From the NCBI RefSeq assembly GCF_002224225.1, contig NZ_NJGG01000003.1, positions 186,001 to 250,000 on the forward strand: a DNA stretch of 64,000 bases, given 5' to 3'. This stretch comes from Polynucleobacter cosmopolitanus. Lineage in GTDB: Bacteria; Pseudomonadota; Gammaproteobacteria; Burkholderiales; Burkholderiaceae. Positions 43,469-52,704 of the stretch are shown in pieces (the first letter of the stretch is position 1; each line of letters starts with the position of its first letter). The position numbers and the translations under genes were made by a program. The notes below the pieces were generated by a model. That model ran no database searches and was not told where the DNA came from. It saw only the letters and a list, made by a program, of their open reading frames with translations.

Positions 43469-43921
43469 ATGAATAAGAAAATTGAAATCACCCGCAAATT
43501 AGAGTTCGACGCCGGTCATCGTATACCGCATCATGACGGTCATTGCCGTCATATTCATGGGCATCGCTATGTGATTGAAGTCACTTTGATGGGCAATGTG
43601 TTGAATCATCAAGGTCACGGTGATGATGGCATGGTTTTGGATTTTGGCGATATCAAAAAAATCACCAATGAAGCCATTGTTCAGCAGTGGGACCATGCAT
43701 TTTTAGTTGCTAAAGAGGATGTGACCTTGGTTAATTTCTTGGCCACCATCCCGGGACATAAAACCATTGTTTTGAACTCCATTCCTACCGTTGAAAATTT
43801 GGCCCAAGAAGCATTTGCCACTTTAGATCCGATTTTTAAAGACAAATTTGGCGGTCGCTTGAATCTCAGTCGTTTGCGCCTATACGAAACTCCTAATTGC
43901 TGGGCAGATGTTCATGCCTAA
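43469..43921 (+). CDS. queD: 6-carboxytetrahydropterin synthase QueD
   Basis: Zinc enzyme that makes 6-carboxy-5,6,7,8-tetrahydropterin from dihydroneopterin triphosphate. 150 residues. Zinc ligands His17, His30 and His32 and the catalytic Cys26 lie in the stretch FDAGHRIP to HIHGHRY; the C-terminal LYETPNCWADV holds the pterin-anchoring Glu. The 3' end overlaps tadA by 14 bases. Confidence 0.94.
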   Translation: MNKKIEITRKLEFDAGHRIPHHDGHCRHIHGHRYVIEVTLMGNVLNHQGHGDDGMVLDFGDIKKITNEAIVQQWDHAFLVAKEDVTLVNFLATIPGHKTIVLNSIPTVENLAQEAFATLDPIFKDKFGGRLNLSRLRLYETPNCWADVHA

Positions 43922-44378
43922 TGAGCAAGATGCAGAGTTCATGAAGATGGCTCTGATGCAAGCTCATCTTGGTCGCGATGCTGGCGAGGTTCCAGTCGGT
44001 GCTGTTCTTGTGGCAAACCAGCAAGTCATTGCCACTGGCCATAATCAGCCCATCGGTCAACATGACCCCAGCGCCCACGCTGAGATTGTGACTTTGAAAG
44101 CTGCTGGTGCGGCCTTAAGCAATTACAGATTGCCTGAAACAACCCTTTACGTTACCTTAGAGCCCTGCATGATGTGTTGTGGTGCCATCATGCACGCCAG
44201 GGTGTCTCGATTAGTTTATGGAGCATCTGATGCTAAAACAGGTTGTGTGCACAGCGTCATGAAGCTCTTTGACAATACCCAGCTAAATCACCATACAATG
44301 GTTGAAGGTGGCGTGTTGGCAGACGAATGCGCCCAAGTATTAAAAGACTTTTTTAAAGAACGTAGAACTAAAGCTTGA
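43908..44378 (+). CDS. tadA: tRNA adenosine(34) deaminase TadA
   Basis: Converts A34 to inosine in tRNA-Arg(ACG). 156 residues from 43908 or 154 from the ATG at 43914; both overlap queD. The deaminase zinc site is complete: His57 and Glu59 in HAEI, and Cys87 and Cys90 in PCMMC. The overlap with queD couples two wobble-base modification steps. Confidence 0.95.
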   Translation: MFMPNEQDAEFMKMALMQAHLGRDAGEVPVGAVLVANQQVIATGHNQPIGQHDPSAHAEIVTLKAAGAALSNYRLPETTLYVTLEPCMMCCGAIMHARVSRLVYGASDAKTGCVHSVMKLFDNTQLNHHTMVEGGVLADECAQVLKDFFKERRTKA

Positions 44379-44422
44379 TTAAAAAAATTCAATAAGTAAA
44401 TTTAGACAGATAAATACGTTTT

Positions 44423-45346
44423 ATGAAACTTCACCTTATTGCTCCTTCAGGTTCATTGCCAGACCCTCAGGTTTTGGCCAATGGTGATGCTTGGTTCAAA
44501 AAGCAGGGCATTGAGGTTAAAAATCTTGCTTGCGGCAAAAGACAATTTCAACGATTTGCAGGTACTGATCAAGAGCGTTTGGATGAGATCAATCAGTTGT
44601 CGAATCTTTCGCCCGATCATGTTGCGATGTCTTTGCGTGGCGGCTATGGATTAAGCCGCTTGCTAGATCGAATCGATTGGCAGGGGATTGCTAAGCAAGT
44701 CAAACAAGGTTTGAAAATTGTTGGCCATAGTGACTTCACAGCTTTTAATTTAGGCTTGTTTGCCAAAACTGGGGCTCCTAGTTTTGCTGGTCCGATGTTC
44801 AGCTATGATTTTTGTGGTGATGTGTCTGATCTGACCTGGAAACATTTTCAAGAAGCGATGACACAGTCTTCAATTGAGATTGAAGTGGTTGGTCCGCAAG
44901 TCATGTCTTCATCTATTGGCATTACCGCTGATGACAAAGCTGTTCTATGGGGGGGCAATCTCACGATGCTGACCTCACTCTTGGGCACAGAGTTCTTTCC
45001 TTCCAAAGATCAAGTCAAAGGCGGCATTCTGTTCATCGAAGACGTGAATGAACATCCTTACAGAATTGAGCGCATGCTCCATCAACTGATGGATGCTGGT
45101 TATTTAGGGCAACAAAAAGCTGTGTTGATGGGTGATGTTTCATCCTATCGCTTAAGTGATGTGGATCGTGGCTATGACCTCAATGCAGCCATTGACTCGA
45201 TCAGACAGCGATTGGGCAAACAAACTCCCATACTGACTGGCTTGGCCTTCGGACATTGTCCTGACAAGCTGACTCTGCCATTAGGTCGATATGCCAGCCT
45301 CTCGGCCTCATCAGAAGCTTTCATTTTGAAGGCAAATTGCGCCTGA
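44423..45346 (+). CDS. ldcA: LD-carboxypeptidase (murein tetrapeptide carboxypeptidase)
   Basis: Serine peptidase of family S66 that removes the terminal D-Ala from tetrapeptides during peptidoglycan recycling. 307 residues. The Ser-Glu-His triad is visible: Ser103 in VGHSDFTAF, Glu206 in FIEDVNEHP and His278 in LAFGHCPDK. No signal peptide, so cytoplasmic. Preceded by an AT-rich 44-base gap. Confidence 0.9.
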   Translation: MKLHLIAPSGSLPDPQVLANGDAWFKKQGIEVKNLACGKRQFQRFAGTDQERLDEINQLSNLSPDHVAMSLRGGYGLSRLLDRIDWQGIAKQVKQGLKIVGHSDFTAFNLGLFAKTGAPSFAGPMFSYDFCGDVSDLTWKHFQEAMTQSSIEIEVVGPQVMSSSIGITADDKAVLWGGNLTMLTSLLGTEFFPSKDQVKGGILFIEDVNEHPYRIERMLHQLMDAGYLGQQKAVLMGDVSSYRLSDVDRGYDLNAAIDSIRQRLGKQTPILTGLAFGHCPDKLTLPLGRYASLSASSEAFILKANCA

Positions 45347-45437
45347 TTCAGCGCTTGCAGTAGATTCTCGGTTTTACCCCCATGGATTGGTTAAAATAGA
45401 CGACTTTGGTCCTCTCACACTTTTACAGGCTAATAAC

Positions 45438-47045
45438 GTGCTTTCAGCAGCAAATATCACCATGCAGTTCGGGGCGAAGCCCTTATTTGAAAACATTTCA
45501 GTCAAATTTGGTGGCGGTAATCGCTATGGTTTGATCGGTGCGAATGGTTGTGGCAAGTCCACATTCATGAAGATCCTCGGTTCAGATTTAGAGCCTTCAG
45601 CCGGTAACGTTTCCTTAGAGCCAAACATTCGTTTGGGTAAGTTGCGCCAGGATCAATTCGCCTATGAAGATAAGCGTGTCTTGGATGTGGTGATGATGGG
45701 CCATGAAGATATGTGGAATGCAGCTGCTGAGCGTGATGCGCTTTATGCCAACCCAGATGCCACAGATGAAGATTACATGCGTGCTGCAGAACTAGAAACT
45801 AAGTTTGCTGAGTACGGTGGTTACACAGCAGAAGCCAGAGCAGGGGAGTTACTTTTAGGTATTGGTATTCCGACTGAGCAACACAATGGCCCGATGAGTG
45901 AAGTGGCTCCTGGCTGGAAGTTGCGTGTACTTTTGGCCCAAGCCTTGTTCTCTGATCCAGATGTTTTGTTGCTTGATGAGCCAACCAACAACTTGGACAT
46001 TCACTCGATTCATTGGTTAGAAGATATTCTGAATGCCAGAAACAGCACGATGATCATCATTTCTCACGATCGCCACTTTTTGAATGCTGTTTGTTCGCAC
46101 ATGGCCGACATGGACTTTGGTACATTGACTGTCTATCCAGGTAACTACGATTCATACATGTTGGCTTCGATGCAAGCTAGAAGCCAACAGTTGGCAAACA
46201 ATGCCAAGGCCAAAGAAAAGATTGAAGAGCTTCAGGCCTTTGTGCGCCGATTCTCTGCGAATGCTTCTAAAGCACGTCAAGCAACATCTCGTCAACGTCA
46301 GTTAGAGAAAATTGAAGTGGCTGAAATCAAACCATCTTCAAGACAGAATCCATTCATTCGTTTTGAGTTTGAAAAGAAATTACACAACATCGTGGTTGAG
46401 TGTGATGCTTTGAGCAAAACGTATGAACGCCATATTTTCAAGAACTTCAAGTTGATGATTCGCCCTGGTGAAAAAGTGGCCATCATTGGTGAAAACGGTG
46501 CTGGTAAAACAACATTATTGAAATCAATTTTGAGTGAAAAGTTTGGCGGTATCGCAGTTGATTCAGGCACGGTGAAGTGGTCTGAGAATGCTGATGTGGG
46601 TTACATGCCTCAAGACACCAGCGAATGTTTCCCAGAAGACATGACGCTTCTAGAGTGGATGGGGCAGTGGGGTAAGCCAGGTGATGACGATCAAATTATC
46701 AGGGGTACTTTGGGCCGTTTGCTGTTCTCTGGAAATGATATTGGTAAGTCAGTTCGTGTGATTTCTGGTGGTGAAAAAGGGCGCATGATTTGGGGTAAGC
46801 TCATGCTTCAGAAGCACAACATCTTAGCGATGGATGAGCCAACCAACCACATGGACATGGAATCTATTGAAAGCTTGCAAACATCATTAGAAAAATATGA
46901 TGGCACAGTGATCTTTGTTTCTCATGACCGTGAATTCATCACAGGTTTGGCAACAAGAATTTTAGAAATCAGAACAGATGGAACGGTGGCAGACTTTGAG
47001 GGCTCTTATGAAGAGTACTTGGCGAGCCAATCAATCGAAGGTTAA
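45438..47045 (+). CDS. ybiT: ABC-F family ATPase, YbiT type
   Basis: Soluble tandem ATPase of the ABC-F translation factor group. 535 residues from GTG 45438, which gives the normal [11 protein letters not shown] beginning; the frame is open upstream to a TTG at 45387 but those residues have no family match. Two nucleotide-binding domains, with Walker [10 protein letters not shown] and GENGAGKTT and both LDEPTNN/MDEPTNH Walker B regions, joined by the charged linker that holds ABC-F proteins at the ribosomal E site. No membrane segments. Confidence 0.93.
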   Translation: MLSAANITMQFGAKPLFENISVKFGGGNRYGLIGANGCGKSTFMKILGSDLEPSAGNVSLEPNIRLGKLRQDQFAYEDKRVLDVVMMGHEDMWNAAAERDALYANPDATDEDYMRAAELETKFAEYGGYTAEARAGELLLGIGIPTEQHNGPMSEVAPGWKLRVLLAQALFSDPDVLLLDEPTNNLDIHSIHWLEDILNARNSTMIIISHDRHFLNAVCSHMADMDFGTLTVYPGNYDSYMLASMQARSQQLANNAKAKEKIEELQAFVRRFSANASKARQATSRQRQLEKIEVAEIKPSSRQNPFIRFEFEKKLHNIVVECDALSKTYERHIFKNFKLMIRPGEKVAIIGENGAGKTTLLKSILSEKFGGIAVDSGTVKWSENADVGYMPQDTSECFPEDMTLLEWMGQWGKPGDDDQIIRGTLGRLLFSGNDIGKSVRVISGGEKGRMIWGKLMLQKHNILAMDEPTNHMDMESIESLQTSLEKYDGTVIFVSHDREFITGLATRILEIRTDGTVADFEGSYEEYLASQSIEG

Positions 47046-47053
47046 TAACTAAG

Positions 47054-47293
47054 TTAATTTTTTCTAACGAAGCGCATAGCAGTGGCTTCATGAGTGATGC
47101 GGGTCCAAGTGGCCTGCTTTTCTTCTGGAGTCATGAAAACCCAGTTGCAAACTTCAAGAGCTGTTCTACCGCATCCTTGGCAGACTTCGTCAAACAAAGT
47201 TGAGCAAATGCCAATGCAAGGAGAGTCCAGATTATCTGAATTAATGGCTAAGGGCACAGCAGGGCTTGAATCAGGATTGTTTGAGTTTGTCAT
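47054..47293 (-). CDS. DUF1289 family small cysteine protein
   Basis: 79 residues. The DUF1289 pattern is clear: SPCIGICSTLFDEVCQGCGRT with four close cysteines, then a Trp-containing helix (EKQATWTRI). The cysteines suggest a small metal-binding domain; function is unknown. Convergent with ybiT, nine bases away, and downstream of a putative lipoprotein gene on the same strand. Confidence 0.85.
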   Translation of the reverse strand: MTNSNNPDSSPAVPLAINSDNLDSPCIGICSTLFDEVCQGCGRTALEVCNWVFMTPEEKQATWTRITHEATAMRFVRKN

Positions 47294-47318
47294 TGGGTTT
47301 TACATTTAGCTGCCGTAT

Positions 47319-47630
47319 TTATAACGCTAGGCATTGAAGAGTTTCATTTCCTCTTGTCCAAGCACCAGTTTTAGGAATAAAACTGATAGCAGATAGTTCG
47401 GCCTTACCTGAGCAGTTTAGATCAAAATAACTGATTGGACCTAAACTGCCACAGAAGTTGTAGTTCAGTTGATTCAGCTTCATCGATGAGCCTTCTAAAA
47501 TCATCGTGAGTGGTTTTTCATCTGCATTACTCGGGTCTTTTTTGCAGTGCCAAGTAACATAATCATTTCTATCGCAGGCTGTGATGGCCAGTGATACAAG
47601 CAGATAAATAGGTAATTTTTTTAAAAACAT
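47319..47630 (-). CDS. small putative lipoprotein
   Basis: 103 residues from ATG 47630 (a GTG at 47636 adds two). The N-terminus MFLKKLPIYLLVSLAITAC has a charged start, a hydrophobic stretch and a lipobox ITAC with Cys19. The rest contains four more cysteines (in WHCKK, NFCGS, LNCSG, LQCLA), which could form two disulfides in the periplasm. I do not recognise the family. Its start codon shares the CATG tetranucleotide with the divergent protease gene. Confidence 0.7.
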   Translation of the reverse strand: MFLKKLPIYLLVSLAITACDRNDYVTWHCKKDPSNADEKPLTMILEGSSMKLNQLNYNFCGSLGPISYFDLNCSGKAELSAISFIPKTGAWTRGNETLQCLAL

Positions 47631-48291
47631 GTCCACGAATATAGCTCAATCTCATACAACCCGTGAATCTTGGCTGCAATCTGCCGTTCATTCCCTAGAG
47701 CCGATTTTTTCAAAGGCTGGTTTTGCGATTCCACCAGTCAAGGTGTCTTGTGGTTGGCCAGCTTCCAGCAGCCCAAGAACAACGCTTGGTCAGTGTTGGC
47801 CAAAAGAGCGCTCAGGTGATATGGTCAATGAGATTTTTGTTTCTCCAAAGCTAGAGGATCCTGTCGAAGTTTTAGATACCTTGGTTCATGAGCTTTGTCA
47901 TGCGGTGGATGATTGTCACAGTGGTCACGGTGAAGACTTTAAAGAAATCGCTCATTGCGTTGGTCTCGAAGGTCCAGCAAGAAGTGCGCATGCTACTGAA
48001 GAATTGACAGTGCGCTTGATGATGATTGCAGAAAGACTAGGGCAGTACCCACACAAAGCAATCGTCTTCCCGCCGCCAAGAGCCAACAATACACAGAAGG
48101 CCAAAGCCAAATGCGGGCAGTGTGGTTATGAGGTGAGTTTGCTCAAGAAGTGGGCCAGCATGGGTGCGCCAATATGCCCTAAAGACAATATTCGAATGGA
48201 AGAAGTTGTCACAGATTTGATCTCTGAAACTCCAGAAGAAGAGTTTGCTCGCAAAGAGAAAGAAAAAGAGATCAAGCGCGCTGTTTGCTAG
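47629..48291 (+). CDS. SprT-like zinc metalloprotease-domain protein
   Basis: 220 residues. Zincin signature HELCH (His87, Glu88, His91) with a further His100 in SGHGEDF gives a plausible HExxHx8H zinc site. A C-terminal CxxC...C cluster (Cys162, Cys165, Cys183) suggests a zinc ribbon, as in SprT/Spartan-type proteins, followed by a charged tail. No signal peptide is seen, so cytoplasmic. Substrate is unknown; SprT-family proteases in eukaryotes act on DNA-protein crosslinks, but no function should be carried over. Divergent from the lipoprotein gene. Confidence 0.75.
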   Translation: MSTNIAQSHTTRESWLQSAVHSLEPIFSKAGFAIPPVKVSCGWPASSSPRTTLGQCWPKERSGDMVNEIFVSPKLEDPVEVLDTLVHELCHAVDDCHSGHGEDFKEIAHCVGLEGPARSAHATEELTVRLMMIAERLGQYPHKAIVFPPPRANNTQKAKAKCGQCGYEVSLLKKWASMGAPICPKDNIRMEEVVTDLISETPEEEFARKEKEKEIKRAVC

Positions 48292-48308
48292 TGCAAACGA
48301 GCTGGTGA

Positions 48309-48695
48309 TTAGCGCTGGATCAATTCAATCTTGTAGCCATCAGGATCTTGAATAAAGGCGATCAGTGTATTGCCTCCTTTGACAGGTCCAGCTTCACGAG
48401 TGACATTGCCACCAGCCACTTTGATGTCTTCACAGGTTTTATAGATATCTTTCACGCCAATGGCAATATGGCCATAAGCACTACCCATCTCATAATTGCT
48501 AACGCCATGGTTATAGGTGAGTTCTATTTCAGCCTGTCCTGAGATATTGCCTTGTTCGTAGCCTACAAAAGCCAATGAATAATCCATGCCAGGGCGCTCT
48601 GTTGTTCTTAACAAGTTCATGCCCATCACTTCTGTGTAGAACTTGATTGATCTCTGTAGATCGCCAACTCGAAGCATGGTGTGTAGTAATTGCAT
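48309..48695 (-). CDS. gloA: Lactoylglutathione lyase (glyoxalase I)
   Basis: Detoxifies methylglyoxal as its glutathione adduct. 128 residues from ATG 48695, which has AAAGA upstream; the frame extends to 48791 without homology. Metal ligands His5, Glu58, His76 and Glu124 can be placed by comparison with the E. coli enzyme. Follows the DUF3293 gene by 50 bases on the same strand. Confidence 0.95.
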   Translation of the reverse strand: MQLLHTMLRVGDLQRSIKFYTEVMGMNLLRTTERPGMDYSLAFVGYEQGNISGQAEIELTYNHGVSNYEMGSAYGHIAIGVKDIYKTCEDIKVAGGNVTREAGPVKGGNTLIAFIQDPDGYKIELIQR

Positions 48696-48745
48696 GGTTA
48701 ATCTTTCTTTTTTGATTCTTATTTCTTTTATTTCAAAAGTCGTAA

Positions 48746-49165
48746 TTAAATATACCAGCGCAAGGCAGGTGCCAATCCTCTTTGGAGCCAAACAATGGCA
48801 TTTTGCTCAAAATGACGAGCCAATTGATCTGCATCACCAAGCTCAATGCCCACCACTAATAGGCTCTTTTCTATCCAAGCGCCCTTTGGATCTCCACCTT
48901 GACCAAAGTAATAGGGTAGTTGCTTTTCCTGGATGAAAGTTTCTAGCTCCTTCATCCGTGCCTCATTCTTTTGCTCATCAATGCGCTGCCCGTTTGGATT
49001 ACTCGCCGTGATGAAACATGCAGTTGATCTTTGATGCTTGGTCAATAGTTCTTCTATTTGTTGATTGGATTCATCGATCCTAAAACCCAGCTCAATATCC
49101 TGGCCTGACACACTCGGTACCAGGACTGAGTAGTGGGCTTTTTGGTAGATTCTTTGGAAATTCAT
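48746..49165 (-). CDS. DUF3293 family protein
   Basis: 139 residues, cytoplasmic, no membrane helices. Features [18 protein letters not shown] and a C-terminal part around [17 protein letters not shown], which fit DUF3293. Function is unknown. Lies just upstream of gloA on the same strand and may be co-transcribed. A palindromic AT-rich site lies upstream at 49199-49214. Confidence 0.75.
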   Translation of the reverse strand: MNFQRIYQKAHYSVLVPSVSGQDIELGFRIDESNQQIEELLTKHQRSTACFITASNPNGQRIDEQKNEARMKELETFIQEKQLPYYFGQGGDPKGAWIEKSLLVVGIELGDADQLARHFEQNAIVWLQRGLAPALRWYI

Positions 49166-49198
49166 CTTCTTTTACTTAGGCCAAAATATCTTATTTAA

Positions 49199-49214
49199 CA
49201 TAATAATGATTATG
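49199..49214. promoter_or_regulatory. AT-rich palindrome upstream of the DUF3293-gloA genes
   Basis: CATAAT and ATTATG flank AATG (6-4-6), and within it ATAAT-G-ATTAT is a second perfect inverted repeat (49203-49213). It lies about 35 bases before the DUF3293 start. Half-sites of this type resemble Fur-type operators, but similarity is partial. Confidence 0.3.
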
Positions 49215-49238
49215 CGAATAAATGATCAATCTACCCGA

Positions 49239-49952
49239 TCACTTAATTTGAGACTTGAATGGCTTCTTATAGAGCTTTAGCCATCTTGATTTAAGCCCCT
49301 CGGCAATCTCAGTCTGGTTATGTTGTTCTGCAAAATCAATCGCTGTCATCTTCACGTTATTCATCTTAGATAAATCAGCATCATGATCAAGCAATAACTT
49401 CACAACTTCAATATGACCCCCACGAGCAGCCATCATCAATGCGGTTGTTCGATTTGGGCTTTCTGGATCCACATAAGCATTCTTATCGAGCAAATAAGCC
49501 ACGATCTTTAAATGACCATTGGTGGCTGCGTAATGCAACGCTGACCAACCAGGTTTATTGATTTCTACCTGGCGATTCTCGACCAAATAGCGGACCAATA
49601 CCTCTGAACCTGTAAATGCAGCCAACATCACAGGTGTTTCACCAGCTAAATTGGGTCTTTCTAGGTCAATTGAAGGCGTATCAATCAGTAATTTGGCAAC
49701 ATCAAGGGACTTTTCAGTGATCGCAATGGTCAAAGCTGAATTGCCTTTGTCGTCCATGGCATTAGGGCTCATGCCACTGGCCAAGGCTTTTTTAACGGCT
49801 TTAGCATCATTGAACTTCACGTCACGCAAAAAACTATCCACTTGGTATTGCTGAGCTTGCGGCAATGTAGCCCCAGGTGTTTGAGCATTAGTTGATAAAG
49901 TAGTAAATGAAATTACCGAAATAAAACAGTAAGTTACAATATTTTTATACAT
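49239..49952 (-). CDS. exported ankyrin-repeat protein
   Basis: 237 residues. Signal peptide (about 1-24, ending TNAQ) indicates a periplasmic protein. Four to five ankyrin repeats fill about residues 45-210, for example GNSALTIAITEKSLDVAKLL, GWSALHYAATNGHLKIVAYLL and RTTALMMAARGGHIEVVKLLL. Ankyrin repeats bind proteins; the partner is unknown. The gene stands alone, with a palindrome overlapping its ribosome-binding region. Confidence 0.85.
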   Translation of the reverse strand: MYKNIVTYCFISVISFTTLSTNAQTPGATLPQAQQYQVDSFLRDVKFNDAKAVKKALASGMSPNAMDDKGNSALTIAITEKSLDVAKLLIDTPSIDLERPNLAGETPVMLAAFTGSEVLVRYLVENRQVEINKPGWSALHYAATNGHLKIVAYLLDKNAYVDPESPNRTTALMMAARGGHIEVVKLLLDHDADLSKMNNVKMTAIDFAEQHNQTEIAEGLKSRWLKLYKKPFKSQIK

Positions 49953-49958
49953 TCAGGT

Positions 49959-49973
49959 TTAACTTTAAGTTAA
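49959..49973. promoter_or_regulatory. 15-bp palindrome before the ankyrin gene
   Basis: TTAACTT-T-AAGTTAA is a perfect 7-1-7 inverted repeat ending six bases before the ankyrin start codon (49950-49952), where the ribosome site would be. No Shine-Dalgarno sequence is evident. It could be a repressor operator; as RNA its one-base loop is too tight unless the arms open. Confidence 0.4.
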
Positions 49974-50008
49974 GTGCAAATAGGATAAATAGGGGCTTCA
50001 AAAAAGCT

Positions 50009-50788
50009 TTAAATCGGAGCTTTAAAGAGTGTTTTGAAGTTATGGGTGGTGGCTTTGGCAAGCTCCTCAACACTGACGCCCTTCAAATCTGCCACAAATT
50101 GACCTACATGAGATACCCAGGCAGGTTCATTGGTTTTACCTCTGTGCGGGATAGGTGCCAAATATGGGGAATCTGTTTCAATCAAGATTCTCTCTAAAGG
50201 AACACGTTTGCACGTTTCTTGAAGATCTTTGGCACTCTTAAAAGTCACAATGCCTGAAAAAGAGATGTAAAACCCAAGCTCCATGGCTGCTTGTGCAACC
50301 TCCCAACTCTCAGTAAAACAATGCATCACCCCTGCTACTTTGCTAGCACCCTCTTCTTTCAGAATCTTGATGGTGTCCTCAGAGGCAGAGCGTGTGTGAA
50401 TGATCAAAGGCTTATTGACCTTCAAAGCAGCGCGTATATGCGTGCGAAAGCGCTCTCTTTGCCATTCCATCTCTTCATAGGTTTTGTCGCCCATGCGATA
50501 GTAATCAAGACCAGTTTCACCAATGGCCAAGATCTTCGGGTGCTGAGCCAATTCAACCAATTGTTCTACTGTGGGCTCTGGAGTGTCTTCGTAATCAGGA
50601 TGAGTACCAACCGTGGCAAACAGATGATCATGCGCTTGGGCCAAAGCCAAGACATTCGGAAAATCAGGCATATCCACTGAGATGCACAAAGCGTTTTGTA
50701 CTTTGGCTTCTTTCATGCGCGCCAAAATACCCGGCAAGTTTTCAGTGAACTCCGGGAAGTCTAAATGGCAATGAGAATCAACGAACAT
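50009..50788 (-). CDS. tatD: TatD-family metal-dependent hydrolase (YcfH type)
   Basis: 259 residues with the amidohydrolase-like barrel. Metal site HCHLD near the start (His6, His8), later GETGLDYYR, IHTRSA, HCFTES and ETDSPYLAP. Members are DNases or deoxyribonucleases of uncertain physiological role. Last gene of mltG-tmk-holB-tatD, as in many proteobacteria, where the YcfH form adjoins holB. Confidence 0.93.
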   Translation of the reverse strand: MFVDSHCHLDFPEFTENLPGILARMKEAKVQNALCISVDMPDFPNVLALAQAHDHLFATVGTHPDYEDTPEPTVEQLVELAQHPKILAIGETGLDYYRMGDKTYEEMEWQRERFRTHIRAALKVNKPLIIHTRSASEDTIKILKEEGASKVAGVMHCFTESWEVAQAAMELGFYISFSGIVTFKSAKDLQETCKRVPLERILIETDSPYLAPIPHRGKTNEPAWVSHVGQFVADLKGVSVEELAKATTHNFKTLFKAPI

Positions 50789-50817
50789 ATAGTGAGAACT
50801 TCCAGTTAATCTTTAAA

Positions 50818-51924
50818 TCAATCTTTAAATATTTCTTGATAACGAATCAAGAGTGCTTCTATTTGAACTCGATTCGCCAAAGCGTGCAGCTCATGGCGTC
50901 TGGCATTCAACAAGATCTTCCAATAATCCGATAGCTTATGACTTCTAGCGCTCTTAGAGCATTGTTCTAAGGATGATCTTCTCGATGGGTAATAACGAAT
51001 CTGCCCAGCATTTTGCTGACTCATTAGATCAGCCGTCCAACGCTCCAAGGTGACCAAGAGCTCCGACATGGGGGCTTTATGAATGACTTCTGCCGTTTGA
51101 AGCCAATTGATTTGAGATCCCTCACCCAACGCTTTGAGGAGTGGTTCAGCAATGTCTTGAGCTGATTCCCCTGCTCCAGATAGACCCAATAAGCGATCTC
51201 TGGCATCCATGACCGCTCCACCCGCTTCATTCAAAACTTTTTCAATCTCTGCTTGACTGGTTTTGATGCCTGCAGATGCCAATTCTGTTGCCAGCCACGG
51301 CAAAGACAGGTCAGCTGAAGGTCTACCTAAAGCAAGCAATCGACAACGAGAGCGAATCGTTGGCATGATGCGATCCAATCGATCGCTGACCAAAATAAAT
51401 AAAGTGCTTTCTGGGGGTTCTTCGAGAGTCTTTAATAAAGTATTGGCTGAAACTGGATTCAGTGTTTCAACTGGATTGATCAGAACCACTCTTTGAATGC
51501 CCCGATGCGGTGAGGTTGTAATGCCGTCCAAAGCCTCTCTGATTTGCTCCACTTTGATCACTGAGCTGGCTTTCTTATCCGCTTTTTCGGAATCGTCTTC
51601 TACCTTTTTCCTGCCTTTTTTGGGCTTTTCATCCAGACCATCGTCCCCTGCCATCTCTTCATGGGGCAATAAATGGGCTTGGCTCTCTGGAACAATCCCC
51701 AAAAAGTCAGGGTGATTGCCTGTATCAAACCAATGACAAGCTTCACACTGACAGCAAGGTTTTGTCGCTTGGCTGGTTTCGCAGATCAAAGCTTTTGCCA
51801 AATGAAGAGCAAAGTCCATCTTTCCAATCCCGGTCTGTCCATGCAACAGGATGGCATGCGGCATGTTGGTCAGATTCAACTCAGACCATGCTTGCTCGAA
51901 CCAGGGATGAAGGGATTGCTTCAT
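50818..51924 (-). CDS. holB: DNA polymerase III delta-prime subunit
   Basis: Part of the clamp loader. 368 residues from ATG 51924; a TTG at 51930 is in frame. AAA+ fold with HGQTGIGKMDFA, where the usual Ser/Thr after Lys is Met, consistent with a delta-prime that does not hydrolyse ATP; zinc-binding cysteines in CCQCEAC. A Lys/Glu/Asp-rich insertion of about 40 residues follows (near GLDEKPKKGRKK). Downstream of tmk, upstream of tatD. Confidence 0.93.
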   Translation of the reverse strand: MKQSLHPWFEQAWSELNLTNMPHAILLHGQTGIGKMDFALHLAKALICETSQATKPCCQCEACHWFDTGNHPDFLGIVPESQAHLLPHEEMAGDDGLDEKPKKGRKKVEDDSEKADKKASSVIKVEQIREALDGITTSPHRGIQRVVLINPVETLNPVSANTLLKTLEEPPESTLFILVSDRLDRIMPTIRSRCRLLALGRPSADLSLPWLATELASAGIKTSQAEIEKVLNEAGGAVMDARDRLLGLSGAGESAQDIAEPLLKALGEGSQINWLQTAEVIHKAPMSELLVTLERWTADLMSQQNAGQIRYYPSRRSSLEQCSKSARSHKLSDYWKILLNARRHELHALANRVQIEALLIRYQEIFKD

Positions 51925-51982
51925 AGGCAATGTTTATATAGGGTGTTATAGTTAAAATTAATGATCAATATATCTATATAAA

Positions 51983-52654
51983 TCATATATTTGAAATAGC
52001 TTCTTGAAGTATCTTCCAGATAACTTCTTTACTCTTACTGGCATCAATCAAATGAAATCTTGTTGCATCATCTTGAGCACGACGCAGATATTCAAGTCTG
52101 ACCTTTTCAAAAAAATCAGTGTTCAGTTGTTCAAACTTGTCTGGATCACGAGCAGCACTGCGACGAGATTCTGCAGTTTGGCTAGGTAGATCGAATAAGA
52201 AAGTCAGGTCTGGTTGCAGAACATAACGCTTCCCTGCCCCATCCTGAGATAAACGCATCTGAACCCACACCTCAAGTTCATACAACTTAGCCAAATCCAA
52301 ACCACGCCCACCGCCTTGGTAGGCAAAACTAGCATCGGTAAAACGATCAGAAATAACAATCTTGCCAGCCGCCAATGCAGGTTCAATCACTGTGGCCAAA
52401 TGCTCCCTGCGGGCTGCAAACATCAACAAGGCCTCTGTTTCAAGGTGCATAGGGTGATGCAAGAGAATCTCGCGAAGCTTCTCACCCAAAGCAGTACCGC
52501 CCGGCTCACGCGTTAGAACAATCTCTTGCTTGGGGTATTTTTTAGCTAACTCAGCGGCAAATGCCTGAATGTGCGTGCTTTTTCCAGCCCCATCAATGCC
52601 CTCAAAGGAAATGAATAAGCCTGGCGCATTGTTGGATTGAGTGAAAAGAGACAT
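51983..52654 (-). CDS. tmk: Thymidylate kinase
   Basis: Phosphorylates dTMP to dTDP. 223 residues from ATG 52654 (a TTG at 52660 is in frame). P-loop [11 protein letters not shown] (17-27), [15 protein letters not shown] motif and the LID region around [13 protein letters not shown]. Separated from holB by an AT-rich gap of 58 bases that may carry a holB promoter. Confidence 0.96.
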   Translation of the reverse strand: MSLFTQSNNAPGLFISFEGIDGAGKSTHIQAFAAELAKKYPKQEIVLTREPGGTALGEKLREILLHHPMHLETEALLMFAARREHLATVIEPALAAGKIVISDRFTDASFAYQGGGRGLDLAKLYELEVWVQMRLSQDGAGKRYVLQPDLTFLFDLPSQTAESRRSAARDPDKFEQLNTDFFEKVRLEYLRRAQDDATRFHLIDASKSKEVIWKILQEAISNI

Positions 52655-52704
52655 GGGCAAATAAGGTCTGAGCGTTTAAGCGTGAATATAGGTATTTTGG
52701 GTGA

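Noticed and set aside
50291..50680. 129-codon plus-strand frame inside tatD
   Set aside because: Antisense of conserved TatD motifs; no signal of a real gene.
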